Below the pieces are notes generated by a model. It was not told the DNA's origin, did not search any database, and saw only the letters and a program-made list of their open reading frames with translations. Below are positions 36,171-44,394 of a DNA stretch of 64,000 bases, piece by piece. The stretch comes from Bacteroidota bacterium (lineage in GTDB: Bacteria; Bacteroidota; Bacteroidia; Flavobacteriales; Flavobacteriaceae), in assembly GCA_029557895.1 (NCBI GenBank), contig JAKQHT010000002.1, positions 62,001-126,000 of the forward strand, read 5' to 3'. Both the position numbers and the translations under genes were made by a program. Every line of letters starts with the position of its first letter. The first letter of the stretch is position 1.

Positions 36171-37292
36171 CTATTTTCCATAGTGGCGACCTTTCCATTT
36201 GTATCCTGTAAATACTGATGCAATTGTCACAAAGGTTACAAAAAATGGATAGGCCATTGCAGCGATCAAATAGGTTCTAAAAGCGTTGGTTCTGTCCATA
36301 AATTGTGCTGCTTTGAAAATCAGCAAAAAATCTATACCAAATTTGATGCACAAAAGATGCAACAAAACCTTAAACTTGATGATTCCCGCAAGCGCCAATA
36401 ACAAGAATACCAATAAGGCACCGTTCATCAAAAAGATGATGATGCCTGACAATTTTCCAAAAAGGTTTTGGTAGGATCCTGTTTTGGCTGCCCAACGGAT
36501 GCGTTGTGAGAACAGGGCACCGATGCTCGGTTGCGGATTGGTCGTTACTATCGCTTGGGCACATTTTAGGTAGCCGGTTTTTTCGGGGAATTTGCGCAGC
36601 ACCTTTTCCAGCATAAAAATGTCATCACCGCTCCCGATGTGCTGGTTGCCTTTGAATCCGTCCACATCAAAGAACAATTTTTTGGTATAGGCCATATTGG
36701 CGCCATTGCACAAAAAGGGGAGTCCAAGGCCAAAACCTCCGATGGTCGCCCCTTGCAAACTTAAAAAGTCCAATTCCTGAAAACGGTCCAATAAGTTTCT
36801 GCCTTCGCTATAGACAACAGGTGCAGCGACAAATACCACATCATGCTGCTGGATATAGGCATCAAAACTGTCGAGCCAGAATTTGGGCAGCTCGCAGTCG
36901 GCATCGGTGGTGATGGCCCAGTCGTACTTGGCTTGTGCCAATGCAGTGACGATAGCATCTTTTTTGGGTGACCCCGAGATTCTGTTGTTTGGTACGATCG
37001 TTGTAAATTCGAGATTTTTTGTAGCTTTTTTAATGATTTCTAAAGAAGCATCGGTCGATGTGTCATCTACAAAAATGACCTCAAACATGTTTTTGGGATA
37101 GTTCAGACGGTCGATGGAGCGCAACAGGTTTTCGAGGTGTTTTTGCTCGTTTCTGAAAGGAACAATTATCGAAAATTTGGTAACGGGCTTTAGTTCGCCC
37201 AATGTAAATGTGCGAACTTTGCCAAAACCCAGAACAAGGCTGCCAATAAATACAAGGTATACCAAGACAATGATAACGGCGACGAGGGTCAT
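36171..37292 (-). CDS. Family 2 glycosyltransferase, membrane-bound
   Basis: A 373-residue GT-A fold transferase. It has one N-terminal transmembrane helix, the nucleotide-sugar site FSIIVPFRNE, FVDDTSTD, the DxD-type TTDADCELP, a QRIRW acceptor-loop motif, and two or three C-terminal membrane helices. It uses an NDP-sugar to glycosylate a lipid or a nascent glycan at the inner membrane. It overlaps the upstream flippase-like gene by 4 bp, so the two are co-expressed. The product is unknown. Confidence 0.9.
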   Translation of the reverse strand: MTLVAVIIVLVYLVFIGSLVLGFGKVRTFTLGELKPVTKFSIIVPFRNEQKHLENLLRSIDRLNYPKNMFEVIFVDDTSTDASLEIIKKATKNLEFTTIVPNNRISGSPKKDAIVTALAQAKYDWAITTDADCELPKFWLDSFDAYIQQHDVVFVAAPVVYSEGRNLLDRFQELDFLSLQGATIGGFGLGLPFLCNGANMAYTKKLFFDVDGFKGNQHIGSGDDIFMLEKVLRKFPEKTGYLKCAQAIVTTNPQPSIGALFSQRIRWAAKTGSYQNLFGKLSGIIIFLMNGALLVFLLLALAGIIKFKVLLHLLCIKFGIDFLLIFKAAQFMDRTNAFRTYLIAAMAYPFFVTFVTIASVFTGYKWKGRHYGK

Positions 37293-38260
37293 GTGCTTTG
37301 TTGTATTTTGGAATCGTCAAAATGCAAAACAAAATAACTGCCCACGAGTCCCGGAAACACAAAATTCAACAACCACATCAGCATTGTGATTGTCAATATG
37401 CTAATCACATCCATGCCAATCATCGCAAACATATATACGGCAACTCCACCTTTGACCACAACATCAAATATGAAAATATTTGGGATGATGGACGTGAGCA
37501 AATACATAGTAGTGATGTAGGGCATGGCGTCCAGATAACCAACGGGGAGGCCAAAAATCCGTAATAGCACATAAAACTGAAACGTAAAAATACCATAACG
37601 GAGCAATGAAAAACCAAAAGCTTTTCTTGTTACTGTATTTGGTGTTTTGCCAATATAACCCAAAATGTCGTGCAATGCCACACCTTTGAATTTCAGGCTG
37701 CCATTTTTTGAAATGAAGTAAATGATGGCCAGAACGGCCAATCCGCACAACACAAACAACATTGGTTTTTGGAGAGAAAATTGCGGATGGGTTTTTGCCA
37801 AAGACCAACAGCCCCAAAACCCAAACAAGGCAGTAACCGCAAGTTGGCACATATTGCCCAACACATTGAGTAAAACCGCTTTTTTTCTTTTACATGGTTC
37901 AAAATACAAGATTTTAGCGCCATATTCGCCAATACGGTTGGGCGTAATCAACGATGCAGTGAACGATCCAAGGGTTTGTTCAAGGGCGTTTTTGAAAGTA
38001 ATGTTTGAAAAAGAAGCTACAAGTTTTTGCCATTTCAGGATTTCGAAGTACCAGTTCAGGATTGTCAACAGTAATAGAACGGACAGGTTTTTTATAGAAA
38101 ACACACCGTTTGCCGATACATTTTGCAAAAAAGTGGCAAGGTCGAGTTGCGTTTTGTCGGTAAGTTTGAAGTAAATAAAAACGAAAACGGCAATAACGAT
38201 GCACAATTTTACCAGCAGAACCAAGAATTGATTAGATTTGTATGACAAGGTTGCAATCAT
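37289..38260 (-). CDS. Lysylphosphatidylglycerol synthase TM-region (UPF0104) family membrane protein
   Basis: A 323-residue polytopic protein with about eight helices and the family motif SLITPNRIGEYGAKILYF (the PxRxGE-type signature of UPF0104/AglD-like flippase domains). No aminoacyl-transferase domain follows, so it is not a lysyl-PG synthase. It probably works with the overlapping glycosyltransferase in moving or making a glycolipid. Confidence 0.85.
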   Translation of the reverse strand: MIATLSYKSNQFLVLLVKLCIVIAVFVFIYFKLTDKTQLDLATFLQNVSANGVFSIKNLSVLLLLTILNWYFEILKWQKLVASFSNITFKNALEQTLGSFTASLITPNRIGEYGAKILYFEPCKRKKAVLLNVLGNMCQLAVTALFGFWGCWSLAKTHPQFSLQKPMLFVLCGLAVLAIIYFISKNGSLKFKGVALHDILGYIGKTPNTVTRKAFGFSLLRYGIFTFQFYVLLRIFGLPVGYLDAMPYITTMYLLTSIIPNIFIFDVVVKGGVAVYMFAMIGMDVISILTITMLMWLLNFVFPGLVGSYFVLHFDDSKIQQST

Positions 38261-38296
38261 TGTTGCAAATTAAACCAAATTCTAACTTACAAACCC

Positions 38297-38917
38297 ATGT
38301 CTTTCAAAAAATATATCTTTTTCGTCCTGTTTGCCGGAACCGCCTTCGGCGCCATGTCGCAAAATGCCAAGAGCGTGTTAAAAGCCCAAGTGGCTCTGGG
38401 GCTTAATAGCCCGTCAAAAAATGGCTTTGTGGCGCCTTTTGAGGCAAAGACTGTCAATTTTCCGACGATTACCCTCGGTGTGCAGTACATGTTCAAAGAG
38501 CGGTTTGGTGCCAAGTTTGACTATGGTTTCAACCGATTTTCTTATGATGGTGATTCGCCCGAATTTAAGGACAACTACTCCCGGTTGAACCTTCAGTTTG
38601 TCTATGACGCCTCAACACTTGGGTTTTTGCCCGAACGTATTGGTTTGGTAGGACATGCTGGACCGGGCTACACGTTTGTAAAACCTTTGGGCGGTTATGC
38701 CGATAACAAGTTGTCGTTCTTGAACCTTATGGCCGGAATAGAAATCCATTACGGCATTTCGGACACCATGTCGCTATTTGCCGATATATCCTATATCTAT
38801 GGCTTGGGCAAGGATTTTAATCCTGTGACCGACGGTTACGGTGCGTTCAATGGCCATCTTGCGACCATAACTTTTGGTGTTTCGTTCTCGTTGAGCGGTT
38901 GTTATTATTGCGATTGA
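38297..38917 (+). CDS. Outer-membrane beta-barrel protein (OmpA-barrel-like)
   Basis: A 206-residue protein with signal peptide (ends GAMSQ) and eight-strand barrel features: [68 protein letters not shown] and [12 protein letters not shown]. It has no OmpA peptidoglycan domain. Its TGA overlaps the ruvC ATG, so the two are translationally coupled. Confidence 0.82.
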   Translation: MSFKKYIFFVLFAGTAFGAMSQNAKSVLKAQVALGLNSPSKNGFVAPFEAKTVNFPTITLGVQYMFKERFGAKFDYGFNRFSYDGDSPEFKDNYSRLNLQFVYDASTLGFLPERIGLVGHAGPGYTFVKPLGGYADNKLSFLNLMAGIEIHYGISDTMSLFADISYIYGLGKDFNPVTDGYGAFNGHLATITFGVSFSLSGCYYCD

Positions 38918-39516
38918 TGGCAAAGGAAAAAATCATATTGGGCATCGATCCCGGAACGACGGTTATGGGTTTTGGACTTATTAAAGTTGTGGGCAAGACC
39001 ATGGGTTTTATACAACTCAACGAACTGGACCTTAAAAAGTACGAAGACCATTATTTAAAATTAAAACTCATTTTTGAACGCACAATCGAGTTGATCGATA
39101 CCCACCATCCCGATGAAATAGCCATTGAAGCACCTTTTTTTGGAAAAAATGTGCAGAGTATGCTCAAGCTCGGTCGTGCACAAGGTGTGGCGATGGCAGC
39201 AGGATTGAGCCGTGAAATACCCATTACCGAGTATTCGCCAAAAAAGATAAAGATGTCCATTACCGGTAATGGCAATGCCAGTAAAGAACAGGTAGCAAAG
39301 ATGCTTCAAAGTTTGTTGGGATTAAAAACATTGCCCAAAAATCTTGATGCTACCGATGGCTTGGCTGCGGCGGTTTGCCATTTTTATAACGATGGTAAGA
39401 TTGAAGTTGGAAAGAGCTATTCGGGTTGGGCGGCGTTTGTAAAACAGAATAGTCCCCTAACCCCCAAAGGGGGAACAAAGCAGATTGCCGTTGTAAATCT
39501 TCGAAAAAAAGAATAG
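38917..39516 (+). CDS. ruvC: Crossover junction endodeoxyribonuclease RuvC
   Basis: A 199-residue Holliday-junction resolvase. Acidic catalytic residues are visible: Asp in GIDPGTT, Glu in AIEAPFFG, and the Asp pair region [14 protein letters not shown]. The start MAKEKII (38917) follows the TGA of the barrel gene. After the normal end of the family ([10 protein letters not shown]) the frame runs through a dispersed palindromic repeat (NSPLTPKGG) and ends in a basic tail. A second copy of the gene's 3' end lies 2.9 kb downstream, next to hemW. The normal ruvC-hemW adjacency has therefore been split and the ruvC tail replaced. Confidence 0.95.
   Translation: MAKEKIILGIDPGTTVMGFGLIKVVGKTMGFIQLNELDLKKYEDHYLKLKLIFERTIELIDTHHPDEIAIEAPFFGKNVQSMLKLGRAQGVAMAAGLSREIPITEYSPKKIKMSITGNGNASKEQVAKMLQSLLGLKTLPKNLDATDGLAAAVCHFYNDGKIEVGKSYSGWAAFVKQNSPLTPKGGTKQIAVVNLRKKE
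39453..39474 (+). repeat. Dispersed CCCCTAACCCCC-type palindromic repeat inside ruvC
   Basis: TCCCCTAACCCCCAAAGGGG and one further base: CCCCC and GGGGG flank AAA. It is translated as part of the RuvC tail. Similar units are at 42348, 42434 and 47807. Confidence 0.75.
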
Positions 39517-39614
39517 CACTTAATCGTTCAACAGATAGTGGGTAGTAGTGTTCCATCCCAAAAAAACAGAAATTGAGCCATAAAACCTAAAAAAAGACGA
39601 AAATCCCATGAAAA

Positions 39615-39662
39615 ATACGTGAAGTTACGTATTGTCTGGCATTGAAATAAAGGCTTGTTTTG
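39615..39662 (+). promoter_or_regulatory. Palindrome and -7-like box upstream of the toxin-like gene
   Basis: ATACGT (39615-39620) and ACGTAT (39627-39632) form a palindrome with a 6-nt centre, followed 22 bp later by TTGTTTTG (39655-39662), one base from TAnnTTTG. The layout (activator site then -7 box, no TTG) is like the small-RNA promoters. Suggestive only. Confidence 0.4.
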
Positions 39663-39694
39663 TACGCAACTTTTTAACTCTTAAAAACAAACTT

Positions 39695-41512
39695 ATGAAA
39701 ACACGCCAACCGAAGAGCCGTTTAAAGTGCATAGCCCTGCTGCTTTTGGGGCTGGTGGCAACTATAGGCTGCCAAAAGACTGAATTGGACAATACGCCTG
39801 CACAACAGGAAAACTTCCAAAGGTTCAGGATAGAACACTATACGGTGGAAGACCTCCAGCGCAACGGAAAGATGGAAACGGAACTCGGCAAGCTGCTAAA
39901 GCTCCTGGCGAAAGGCGGGCAAGTCCACGCCAAGGACGGCACCTCTCCGGTCGGCACCGACTCCATCAAGTACGTGGAAGAATATGCCACAGGGAAGCAC
40001 TCCTACAACTTTCCCATGCCTGCAGACTCCCTTGGCAGGATGCGGAACCTTGCAATGGTTTCCCGCAACGGCAGTGGCTACGACGCGCATGTGGTGGTCT
40101 ATGGCTTTTCGGAAGAAGAGTTCCTCCAACTGGACGAGGTGGAGCTATCTGAAAGGGGCGCTATGTTCAGCCCTGTTCTCGACCTCGACTCCCTGTCACA
40201 GGACCCATCAGGGCTTGAAAAGGTACATGCCGGCTGGATGTGCGTGGAAGTGTGGGGCGTAGAGACCTTAACGGAACACAATGGCGACCTGCACGGAGTG
40301 AGCCACGATGGGACCTGTGTAGTCCCCGGATGCCGTTTTGGGCAGACCGTACCGGTCCTGATATCTTCCGATTGCACGTTGGACACAGGTGGGGGCACTT
40401 CCGATGGCGGATCGTGGTACCCAAACCCGAACGGTGGCCAGGGCAACCCGCACCCCGGCCCTGGCAATGGCAATGTGACAACCCCCGCATCGTGCAACGG
40501 CTGCTCTTATTTTGACCCGGAAAACCCAGGGGAACAGTGCCTCGCCCTAGCGCAGGCGGCACAGTTGGTATCGGCTCTTGGCCTGAACTCCGGCCAGGCC
40601 GCAATGATAAGGAGCAACTGCGCCTTTGGTTCACAATTATACGACTACTTGAACAATGGGGGCGACGAGGCATTTGCCATTGCGGCCATAAACGCGATGC
40701 CTGGCGGTGAGGTGGATTGGGAGTATGAATTAATTTTTGAAATAACAGAAACTCTTGAGTTCCAAAATCAAACCTGTGTAAAAAAAATCAAAGATGATTT
40801 AATGGGAATCAAACGACTAAGTAGAATTATTAAAAAATTCGAGCCTACTCACCCCGTATTGAATTTAGAATGGGGAATGTTTAACAATTCTAATTGGTAC
40901 TATACTGGGCAAACTTCATTAAATGAGGATATTTCAACGGCTTTCATAAATATAAACAGTGAGTCCGTTGACCATGTTTCAAATATAATAATGGCCACAA
41001 CAATAGCCCATGAATTGATACATGCCGAACTTTACAGAAAGTTAAAAGAACTTGTCGAAGAAGTAAATGTGATTTCATATTCTGAATATGAAGCATTAGA
41101 AAATAATTATCCCGGTATTGCTAATTATGTTTTTGCTTATGGAAATATAACCGCTTCGACTAACACAATTGGTCAACTTATAACTTGGGGGTTAACACCT
41201 GACTATTCTTTGGCACATCACAACCAAATGGCCAGTTTTTATAGAGGTGTATTAAAAGAAGTTATGCAAGCCTATGATGATCTGCACAACATAGAAAGAG
41301 ATAACCCCTCTGAATTCTACGAAGCAATTTCTTGGGTAGGACTTAGAACGTATTCTGAAAATGGCATAACACAATACTATGATGCATGGCTCAATTTTGT
41401 TGACCAGATAGATGAAGACGAATCAGACCTACCTGTTTCCGAAAGAACTTACAACCGTTATATAAATATTATTCAAAGTGAAATGGACAGTAACGGTATA
41501 AATTGCGATTAA
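39695..41512 (+). CDS. Lipoprotein with polymorphic-toxin architecture and HExxH metallopeptidase C-terminal domain
   Basis: A 605-residue lipoprotein: lipobox LVATIGCQ, a conserved-looking N-terminal region (about 30-235), a Gly/Pro/Asn-rich linker (about 236-275, NPNGGQGNPHPGPGNG), a Cys-containing segment (CNGCSYFDPENPGEQC), a helical pre-toxin part ending AINAMPGGEVDWE (about 345), and a C-terminal zincin-like domain with IAHELIHAELYRKL (HExxH), then HHNQMASFYR and FYEAISWVGL. The DNA is GC-rich with regular codon use up to about 40722 and then abruptly AT-rich, so the C-terminal domain has a different origin. This is the modular plan of Bacteroidota polymorphic toxins. Toxicity is inferred. 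The start at 39695 places the signal peptide correctly. Confidence 0.75.
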   Translation: MKTRQPKSRLKCIALLLLGLVATIGCQKTELDNTPAQQENFQRFRIEHYTVEDLQRNGKMETELGKLLKLLAKGGQVHAKDGTSPVGTDSIKYVEEYATGKHSYNFPMPADSLGRMRNLAMVSRNGSGYDAHVVVYGFSEEEFLQLDEVELSERGAMFSPVLDLDSLSQDPSGLEKVHAGWMCVEVWGVETLTEHNGDLHGVSHDGTCVVPGCRFGQTVPVLISSDCTLDTGGGTSDGGSWYPNPNGGQGNPHPGPGNGNVTTPASCNGCSYFDPENPGEQCLALAQAAQLVSALGLNSGQAAMIRSNCAFGSQLYDYLNNGGDEAFAIAAINAMPGGEVDWEYELIFEITETLEFQNQTCVKKIKDDLMGIKRLSRIIKKFEPTHPVLNLEWGMFNNSNWYYTGQTSLNEDISTAFININSESVDHVSNIIMATTIAHELIHAELYRKLKELVEEVNVISYSEYEALENNYPGIANYVFAYGNITASTNTIGQLITWGLTPDYSLAHHNQMASFYRGVLKEVMQAYDDLHNIERDNPSEFYEAISWVGLRTYSENGITQYYDAWLNFVDQIDEDESDLPVSERTYNRYINIIQSEMDSNGINCD

Positions 41513-41514
41513 TT

Positions 41515-42093
41515 ATGAAAAAGCTCACAATCATATTATTATTTGTTTCCTGTTTTGTCACTTCTTGCCAAAGACTACAAAACAATGATGAACTCACGCT
41601 TCTGCAACACAAAATTGATAGTTTAATTGAACAAAAAAATCTATATGAGAGTTCAGATTTTTATAAGTTCCACTCTATATACGAGCAAGAAAATGGAAGT
41701 ATTTCAGATACCTCGCTTGTAAAAAAATACCAATCTATCATTGGTAATGACGAAGTTATTAACACTTATATCTACCATAGAATTTATTCTATACTAAACA
41801 GTGTAAACCAAAAGGAACAAACCAAAAAATTTGAAGGAAAATACGAGCTTAGAACAATAGGGCTTGATGAAAGTAGTCCAAATAAAGTTATCATAGCCAG
41901 AGACAGTTGCTATCTTTACAAAGACAAAGAGCTGCTAGCGTCCGATAGAATAAATTTTATATATATAGGGGATGATTTTAATGTGGCCAAATTTCGCATA
42001 GACAGATTTTACGTTGGCCTCTTAAAGCCTAATTTAATATATGTTCGAGACAATTTATGTATGGATTGTCCCGAATTAGAGTTTAGAAAATAA
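41515..42093 (+). CDS. Small lipoprotein, candidate immunity protein
   Basis: A 192-residue lipoprotein (lipobox FVTSCQ) starting 2 bp after the stop of the HExxH protein. It is AT-rich like the toxin-like domain. The N-terminal part is helical (LLQHKIDSLIEQKNLYESSDFY) and the C-terminal part beta-rich (KVIIARDSCYLYKDKELL, FRIDRFYVGLLKPN), with CMDC near the end. I know no named family. Adjacency, matching base composition and the lipoprotein anchor make it the natural candidate to neutralise the upstream metallopeptidase in the periplasm. This is inference. Confidence 0.6.
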   Translation: MKKLTIILLFVSCFVTSCQRLQNNDELTLLQHKIDSLIEQKNLYESSDFYKFHSIYEQENGSISDTSLVKKYQSIIGNDEVINTYIYHRIYSILNSVNQKEQTKKFEGKYELRTIGLDESSPNKVIIARDSCYLYKDKELLASDRINFIYIGDDFNVAKFRIDRFYVGLLKPNLIYVRDNLCMDCPELEFRK

Positions 42094-42213
42094 AAAAACA
42101 GCCTCTTTACCTTACGGTTGTATCGTATGGCAAAAAGTTTAAAAAAACGCAAACTGTCACGAAAAATTTGTGTGACAACGGAGGGATAGACTCCGGGAGC
42201 CTCGGTGCTATAC

Positions 42214-42410
42214 AGATAAAGGCATTGCCCAAAAACCTTGATGCCACCGATGGCTTGGCAGCGGCAGTTTGCCATTTTTATAACGACGGTAAGATTGAGG
42301 TGGGCAAGAGTTATTCGGGTTGGACGGCTTTTGTAAAACAGCATATGTCCCCTAATCCCCAAAGGGGAAATAATATCGTTGTGAGCGTGAGAAAGAAAAA
42401 TGAAAAATAA
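42214..42410 (+). pseudogene. ruvC: Orphan 3' fragment of ruvC
   Basis: From about 42223 the sequence repeats the end of ruvC: over 119 bp (42223-42341 against 39329-39447) I count 11 differences, 10 of them synonymous and one changing Ala to Thr. The frame continues through a related palindromic repeat and a basic tail to a TAA at 42408-42410 that overlaps the hemW start. It lacks the catalytic N-terminal part, so it is a remnant, probably the original ruvC end left beside hemW when the toxin cassette came in. Confidence 0.88.
42348..42368 (+). repeat. Dispersed palindromic repeat in the ruvC fragment
   Basis: TCCCCTAATCCCCAAAGGGG plus one base, in the same position relative to the ruvC reading frame as the copy at 39453. 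Confidence 0.75.
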
Positions 42411-43581
42411 ATTAATTGAGGCCGCTTTTAATTCCTCCCCTTCGGGGAGGTTAGGCGGGGCTTTATACATCCACATCCCTTTTTGCAAACAAGCCTGCCA
42501 TTATTGCGATTTTCACTTTTCCACTTCGTTAAAGAAAAAAGACGAAATGCTTGCGGCGCTGCTTGCCGAGCTGCAATTGCGCAAAGACGAATTTAAAAAC
42601 CAAACGGTCGAAACCATTTATTTTGGAGGTGGCACACCTTCGTTATTGACGCCCGACGAATTGCAATCGTTGATTGATGAAGTTTATAACAATTACAAAG
42701 TTACCGACACTCCCGAAATCACCCTCGAAGCCAATCCAGATGATTTAACGCCTGGACGCCTTAAAGCCTTGGCAGATTTGCCGATCAATCGTCTTTCCAT
42801 CGGCATCCAATCGTTTTATGAAGACGATTTAAAGCTGATGAACCGTGCACACAACACCCAGGAAGCAAAAAAATGTTTGTCTGTGGCAACTCGCTACTTT
42901 GACAACATTTCCGTGGACCTCATCTACGGAATTCCGGGCCAGACCAATGAGCGTTGGCTCGCCAATGTCGAGACCGCCCTGTCGTTTGGCATACCCCATA
43001 TTTCGAGCTATGCCCTGACCGTGGAACCCAGAACAGCACTGGAAAATTTCATCAAAAAAGGCCTTATCAACAATGTGGACGACGATTTGGCAAGGGAGCA
43101 ATTCTATATTCTTGTCGAAAAATTAGAAGAAAATGGGTTCATCCATTACGAACTGTCCAATTTTGGCAAGTCGGGCTATTTCAGTAAGAACAATACCTCG
43201 TATTGGTTGGGCAAGCCCTATCTCGGCATCGGCCCGTCGGCACATTCTTTTGATGGCAATGTGCGCGGATGGAACGTGAGCAACAACACAAAGTACATCC
43301 AGTCCATTCTGAAAAACAGTGTACCGATAGAAACAGAAAAACTCACTTTAAAAGATAGATACAATGAATGTGTGATGACAGGCTTGCGTACCATTTGGGG
43401 CGTTTCTTTGGAAAAAATCGAAAAAGATTTCGGTACCGATTTCAAAAAATACCTTTTGGAACAGGCCGATACCTATTTGAACCGCAATTTGTTGTATCTT
43501 GATGGCGATAAACTGCTGGTATGCAAAAATGGTAAATTTTTAAGCGACGGCATTGCGGCCGACCTTTTTAAAATAGATTGA
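42400..43581 (+). CDS. hemW: HemW-like radical SAM protein
   Basis: A 393-residue radical SAM enzyme of the HemW/HemN group. The [4Fe-4S] motif CKQACHYCDF (Cx3Cx2C with Phe two residues after the last Cys) is the HemW form, so it is more likely a heme chaperone than coproporphyrinogen dehydrogenase. Other motifs are TIYFGGGTPSLL, EANPDDLT and SVDLIYGIPGQT. The first ~21 residues (including NSSPSGRLGG) are encoded by an inserted repeat, and family proteins normally begin right at the YIHIPFC segment. The start overlaps the ruvC fragment by 11 bp, preserving the old ruvC-hemW coupling. Confidence 0.92.
   Translation: MKNKLIEAAFNSSPSGRLGGALYIHIPFCKQACHYCDFHFSTSLKKKDEMLAALLAELQLRKDEFKNQTVETIYFGGGTPSLLTPDELQSLIDEVYNNYKVTDTPEITLEANPDDLTPGRLKALADLPINRLSIGIQSFYEDDLKLMNRAHNTQEAKKCLSVATRYFDNISVDLIYGIPGQTNERWLANVETALSFGIPHISSYALTVEPRTALENFIKKGLINNVDDDLAREQFYILVEKLEENGFIHYELSNFGKSGYFSKNNTSYWLGKPYLGIGPSAHSFDGNVRGWNVSNNTKYIQSILKNSVPIETEKLTLKDRYNECVMTGLRTIWGVSLEKIEKDFGTDFKKYLLEQADTYLNRNLLYLDGDKLLVCKNGKFLSDGIAADLFKID
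42434..42460 (+). repeat. Dispersed palindromic repeat in the hemW 5' coding end
   Basis: CCTCCCC and GGGGAGG around TTC, then TTAGGCGGGG; same family as the copies at 39453, 42348 and 47807, in the other orientation. It is translated as residues about 12-21 of HemW. Confidence 0.75.
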
Positions 43582-43586
43582 CCACT

Positions 43587-44387
43587 ATGGAAACACAAGC
43601 CTCATCGGGATTTTGCCAAAATTGCGGTACGACGCTTCAAGGTAAATTTTGCCATGTATGTGGTGAAAAAATTGTTGAGAGCAGCGATTTTGCCATTATA
43701 ACGATGCTCAAACAGGCGTTTGATGGCATAACTAATATCGATTCCAAGGTTATCAAGAGCTTTAAGTATTTAGTTTTCAGACCGGGCAAACTAACCGATA
43801 ATTATGTAAAAGGAGTCAGGGTTCCTTTCATGAAACCCATCCAGTTGTTTTTGGTAATCAACGTGTTGTTTTTCTTTGTTTTGCCCAAAGCCGATATTTT
43901 AAGGATTCCTTCCGGTTGGTATTTTGAACAGCCAGGACGCTACGAAAAACTGACAGATTTAAGCGTCACCACCGGTAAATCAATAAAAGAACTGATGCAA
44001 CTTTACGATGCTGCATCGCTTGATTATTCCAAAGCTTTGGTCATTGTGGTCATCCCTTTTACGGCATTGCTCATGGCATTGCTCAATTTCAGGAAACGTT
44101 TCGAATTTGGAAAGCACATCATCTTTGCAATGCACTACTTTTCGTTTTTCATGGTGTTCTGTATCTGTCTCCTGTTCGTTCCTTTTGTTGACGGAAACCC
44201 TTTGGCGATACAGACCTCAATTATCGGGATTAACTTTGTCTATCTTTTTTTTGCCGTCAAGGTCTTCTACCAAGATAACATTAAGATTTCGATATTGAAA
44301 GCTTTGGTTGCCGTTATCGGATGCATGGTCATTGCATTCCTGTACAGGCAATTCATCAGTGATTTTTCGTTCAAAATGATAAGCTAA
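43587..44387 (+). CDS. DUF3667-family membrane protein
   Basis: A 266-residue protein with an N-terminal zinc-ribbon-like pair of CxxC motifs (FCQNCG and FCHVCGE), the conserved FDGITNIDSKVIKSFKYL and RPGKLTDNYVKGVRVPFMKP of DUF3667 proteins, and about five transmembrane helices. The ATG at 43587 was chosen because it puts the first Cys pair close to the N-terminus. The function is unknown. It begins 5 bp after hemW. Confidence 0.85.
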   Translation: METQASSGFCQNCGTTLQGKFCHVCGEKIVESSDFAIITMLKQAFDGITNIDSKVIKSFKYLVFRPGKLTDNYVKGVRVPFMKPIQLFLVINVLFFFVLPKADILRIPSGWYFEQPGRYEKLTDLSVTTGKSIKELMQLYDAASLDYSKALVIVVIPFTALLMALLNFRKRFEFGKHIIFAMHYFSFFMVFCICLLFVPFVDGNPLAIQTSIIGINFVYLFFAVKVFYQDNIKISILKALVAVIGCMVIAFLYRQFISDFSFKMIS

Positions 44388-44394
44388 AACGAAC

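Noticed and set aside
40099-40673. Long minus-strand frames opposite the toxin-like gene
   Set aside because: They lie in the GC-rich part where stop codons are rare on the other strand; composition is Pro/Arg/Ser-rich without any motif, so they are shadows.
39517-42216. Insertion sequence or integron as vehicle for the ruvC-hemW cassette
   Set aside because: No transposase, integrase, terminal inverted repeats or target-site duplication is visible; recombination through the ruvC end explains it better.
42168-42410. A separate 80-codon gene between the toxin cassette and hemW
   Set aside because: From about 42214 its sequence is the 3' end of ruvC with mostly synonymous differences. The part before is short and has no good start, so it is a gene fragment.
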